NCBI GenBank assembly: GCA_002314945.1
Contig: DCHV01000054.1
Location: 1-9,570 of the forward strand
Direction: 5' to 3'
DNA length: 9,570 bases
DNA from: Prevotellaceae bacterium UBA1743
GTDB taxonomy: Bacteria > Bacteroidota > Bacteroidia > Bacteroidales > Bacteroidaceae
The position numbers and the translations under genes were made by a program. The notes beneath the pieces were generated by a model. That model was given only the letters and a program-made list of their open reading frames with translations. It was not told where the DNA came from and ran no database searches. The first letter of the stretch is position 1, and each line of letters opens with the position of its first letter. Shown here one piece after another: positions 7,644 to 9,570 of this stretch.

Positions 7644-7862
7644 ATACTGTGACTCTCGACAAATAGTGTGTATGGGAACTTGTCGTTCGCTGGGCTGTCT
7701 ATTTGTTGGTCGTGACGGCTTCACCATCAAATCTGCATATCTCTTCTTCCAGTGTGTTCAGATTATGAAATGTTGTCTTTCAATATCCTCTGTTTCAGAC
7801 TACAAAGATACGAAGAAGATTTCAATTTGCCAATTCTCGGCTCGGGCTTTCTTTTTGAGACA

Positions 7863-7904
7863 CACTATCACAGTAACAGATCACAGTTAGTTGCGCACAC
7901 ATAT
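7863..7904 (-). repeat. Inverted, diverged copy of the gtgtgcgcaa / ctgtg element
   Basis: On the minus strand it reads atatgtgtgcgcaactaact, then further ctgtga, ctgtta and ctgtga units. The head matches the 49-bp repeats and the iterated tail is shorter and irregular. It forms an inverted pair with the copy at 8080-8118. Confidence 0.75.
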
Positions 7905-7941
7905 CTTACTCCTCGACTCTCGTTTTTTCACGCTCAATTAT

Positions 7942-7982
7942 AGACACAGTTATCACAGTTCCGTGTCGGTTGTTTTGTGTGC
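7942..7982 (-). repeat. Strongly diverged inverted copy of the same element
   Basis: The minus strand has gcacacaaaacaac, an unrelated insertion of about eight bases, then aactgtgataactgtg. Order and orientation of head and tail match the other copies, but identity is lower, so family membership is probable rather than certain. Confidence 0.5.
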
Positions 7983-8002
7983 TTCGCAACTCTAAAAGAG
8001 AG

Positions 8003-8048
8003 TCTATATTATATTTTTATATATATATATATATATAAATAATATAGA
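8003..8048. repeat. AT palindrome with ten-unit TA run
   Basis: Perfect 10-base arms (8003-8012 and 8039-8048) enclose an AT-only centre that includes (TA)10 at 8018-8037. The whole 46 bases could extrude as a cruciform, or simply be a slippage-prone microsatellite. It sits between inverted copies of the dispersed element. Confidence 0.85.
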
Positions 8049-8079
8049 ATTTGGTGCTCATCTTTTTTCAGGGGTCGAA

Positions 8080-8118
8080 GTGTGTGCGCAAAACCAACTG
8101 TGATACTGTTACTGTGAT
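8080..8118 (+). repeat. Third plus-strand copy of the gtgtgcgcaaaac / ctgtg element
   Basis: Head gtgtgcgcaaaaccaactg followed by tgatactgttactgtgat. It matches the 49-bp repeats through the head and shows ctgt(g/t) units at 8098, 8106 and 8112. It is inverted relative to 7863-7904, so RNA across both could form a long imperfect stem. Confidence 0.8.
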
Positions 8119-8123
8119 CGTTT

Positions 8124-8158
8124 TACCCATGACTCTTGACTCATGACCCATGACTCTT
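8124..8158 (+). repeat. Heptamer tandem repeat (gactcat-like, five units)
   Basis: Five consecutive 7-base units: tacccat, gactctt, gactcat, gacccat, gactctt. Each shares the nACnCnT pattern. The array begins six bases after the last ctgtg-element copy. Similar gactctc pieces lie after the 7595 copy, which links the two repeat types. Confidence 0.75.
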
Positions 8159-8298
8159 AGTCAAAAGTGAAAAGATGTTAAAAAATGGCAGTGGGTGTCA
8201 ATTTTTGGCACCCCTCCGTGTATAGGGTGATGGAAGGATTGATATTTCTCTCTGTTCTCTCTGCGAAAAGTCCTGACATATCGAAGCGCGCACGATAG

Positions 8299-8331
8299 GA
8301 AGGGATTTTGAAGGGATATCGAAGGGATATA
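8299..8331 (+). repeat. Three 11-bp tandem repeats (gaagggat core)
   Basis: The units gaagggatttt, gaagggatatc and gaagggatata follow each other with no gap. The 8-base core is invariant and the last three bases vary. One unit is about one helical turn, so a protein could contact all cores on the same DNA face. No start codon of a credible gene lies nearby, so a regulatory role is not supported by context. Confidence 0.75.
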
Positions 8332-8399
8332 AGACCCCTCTGAGAGAAAAATAATTTACTTATTGACGAGTAATGTCGGGCGGGAAGGATTTCAAAGAA

Positions 8400-8431
8400 A
8401 ATCCCCCGCTACATCTAAGTAACGGGGGATT
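8400..8431 (-). terminator. Intrinsic terminator of the fumarate hydratase gene
   Basis: Arms aatcccccg (8400-8408) and cgggggatt (8423-8431) pair perfectly; three more pairs form inside after one mismatch, leaving a 6-base loop. On the minus strand the stem is followed by a T-rich tail (complement of 8390-8399). It begins 21 bases after the fumarase stop codon. Confidence 0.87.
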
Positions 8432-8451
8432 GGTGTTATGGGGTGAGAGAT

Positions 8452-9570
8452 TTATTTGCAAGCGCAGGGCCAGGGCTTCAGTTGCTTGAAGAAATCGTTG
8501 CCCTTGTCGTCCACCAGGATGAAGGCGGGGAAGTCCTCTACCTCGATTTTCCAGATAGCTTCCATTCCCAACTCGGGGTATTCCACGCACTCAATGCTCT
8601 TGATGTTGTTCTGTGCCAGGATGGCAGCAGGACCTCCGATGGAGCCAAGGTAGAATCCGCCATGCTTCTGGCAGGCATCTGTAACGGCTTGTGAACGGTT
8701 GCCCTTGGCGAGCATAATCATGCTGCCGCCGTTGTCCTGGAATTCATCCACGTAGGGATCCATACGACCTGCTGTGGTAGGACCCATAGAGCCACAGGCC
8801 ATACCTTCGGGTGTCTTGGCCGGTCCAGCATAATAGATGGGATGATCCTTCAGGTACTGGGGCATTCCTTCGCCTGCATCAAGGCGTGCCTTGATCTTGG
8901 CATGAGCGATATCGCGACCTACGATGATGGTACCATTCAGGGAGAGACGGGTGCTGACGGGATATTGAGACAGTTGCTTGCACACCTCGCTCATGGGACG
9001 GTTCAGGTCAACCTTCACCACTTCACCTTCTCCAGCCTGACGCAATGACTCTGGAATCAGTTCGTAGGGTTTGTCGTCCATCTTCTCAATCCAGATACCG
9101 TCCTCGTTGATTTTTGCCTTGATGTTGCGGTCGGCCGAGCAACTTACGCCCAAACCGATGGGGCAGCTTGCTCCGTGGCGTGGCAGACGTACCACACGGA
9201 CATCGTGTGCCATGTATTTACCTCCGAACTGTGCGCCGAGTCCTATCTTGTGAGCCTCGTCGAGCAGCGTCTTCTCCAGTTCCAGATCGCGGAAGGCACG
9301 GCCTGTCTCGTCACCTGTGGTAGGCAAAGTGTCGTAGAAGTGAGTGCTGGCCAGCTTGACGGTAAGGAGGTTGCGCTCAGCGCTGGTACCACCTATCACG
9401 ATGGCGATATGGTAGGGAGGACAGGCAGCTGTACCCAGCGACTTCATCTTCTCTACGAGGAAAGGTACCAGAGTGCCTGCATTCTGGATGCGCGCCTTGG
9501 TCTCCTGATAGAGATACGATTTGTTGGCCGAGCCTCCGCCCTTAGTCACCATCAGGAAGCGGTATTCCAT
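8452..9570 (-). CDS. fumA/fumB-type: Class I fumarate hydratase, C-terminal part (cut by window edge)
   Basis: Catalyses reversible hydration of fumarate to L-malate in the cytoplasm, using an oxygen-sensitive [4Fe-4S] cluster. In Bacteroidota it serves the reductive branch leading to succinate. The visible 372 residues closely resemble the C-terminal two thirds of E. coli FumA (about 548 residues). They include KGGGSANKSYLYQETKA (10-26) and TAACPPYH with a cluster cysteine (Cys50). RHGASCPIGLGVSCSADRN (131-149) supplies another (Cys136 or Cys144). The beta-subunit-type domain has YAGPAKTPEGMACGSMGPTT (247-266), AGRMD, GGFYLGSIGGPAA and ECVEYPELGMEAIWKIEVED. The alpha and beta domains are fused, as in single-chain class I enzymes. 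The ATG at the window edge is an internal Met, not the start. The N-terminal third, with the remaining cluster cysteine, and the promoter lie outside the window. Confidence 0.96.
   Translation of the reverse strand: MEYRFLMVTKGGGSANKSYLYQETKARIQNAGTLVPFLVEKMKSLGTAACPPYHIAIVIGGTSAERNLLTVKLASTHFYDTLPTTGDETGRAFRDLELEKTLLDEAHKIGLGAQFGGKYMAHDVRVVRLPRHGASCPIGLGVSCSADRNIKAKINEDGIWIEKMDDKPYELIPESLRQAGEGEVVKVDLNRPMSEVCKQLSQYPVSTRLSLNGTIIVGRDIAHAKIKARLDAGEGMPQYLKDHPIYYAGPAKTPEGMACGSMGPTTAGRMDPYVDEFQDNGGSMIMLAKGNRSQAVTDACQKHGGFYLGSIGGPAAILAQNNIKSIECVEYPELGMEAIWKIEVEDFPAFILVDDKGNDFFKQLKPWPCACK

Larger units (their letters stand above)
7541..8451. other. 911-bp repeat-rich region without a credible gene
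   Basis: No open frame here has recognisable motifs or a convincing start. The stretch holds four copies of the gtgtgcgcaaaac/ctgtg element family (7595, 7863, 7942 and 8080), an AT-only palindrome (8003-8048), heptamer repeats (8124-8158), a small stem (8193-8199 with 8207-8213, loop TTTTT-containing), an 11-bp triple repeat (8299-8331) and the fumarase terminator (8400-8431). No tRNA-like or riboswitch-like structure was recognised. Confidence 0.65.

Noticed and set aside
7666..7943. Short plus-strand open frames after the ATPase gene
   Set aside because: They cross an inverted repeat copy, show no motif, signal or membrane segment of note, and have no convincing start context.
8003..8048. 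AT palindrome with flanking repeats as a replication origin
   Set aside because: No replication initiator gene is present and the ctgtg units do not match the DnaA box TTATNCACA; the run can equally be a microsatellite.
9568..9570. ATG at the window edge as the fumarase start codon
   Set aside because: Alignment from memory with FumA places this Met inside the protein; about a third of the usual length and one cluster cysteine would be missing.

Overview
The window looks like a Bacteroidota chromosome, most probably a Prevotella-type gut or oral bacterium. The clues are a large secreted protein with two discoidin-like domains and a short C-terminal tail of the Prevotella/Bacteroides secretion type, TAnnTTTG-type promoter elements instead of a sigma70 -10 box, two AAA ATPases of the DUF4143 class, and a class I fumarase. 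No tRNA, rRNA, CRISPR array or recognisable transposase was seen.

Layout. Bases 112-3651 (minus) encode a 1179-residue secreted, probably glycan-binding protein; a good intrinsic terminator follows it at 54-89. Next come a small membrane protein with a DUF2007-like domain and split zinc ribbon (3888-4391, minus) and an AAA ATPase with a C-terminal DUF4143 domain (4481-5752, minus). A 447-bp spacer then separates this ATPase from a second, divergently transcribed DUF4143 ATPase (6200-7540, plus). About 900 bp of repeat-rich DNA without a credible gene follows (7541-8451). The window ends in the C-terminal two thirds of a class I fumarate hydratase (8452-9570, minus), whose transcript ends at a strong hairpin.

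The unusual part is 5750-8400. The plus-strand ATPase is bracketed by two 49-bp direct repeats that differ at one base. Three further diverged copies of the same element lie downstream, some inverted, around an AT-only palindrome. The same ATPase is preceded by three copies of a 19-bp core at an exact 33-bp period; the first copy runs into a perfect TAnnTTTG promoter element. Other short-period arrays (8 bp, 7 bp and 11 bp) occur in the same non-coding DNA. This suggests a variable or mobile ATPase island inserted between ordinary genes. The two ATPases also differ in their C-terminal PD-(D/E)XK-like site: it appears intact in the plus-strand protein and degraded in the minus-strand one.

The genes do not form one pathway. 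The fumarase is housekeeping carbon metabolism (fumarate/malate interconversion). The large secreted protein is an accessory surface or extracellular factor. The two ATPases are of unknown physiological role.
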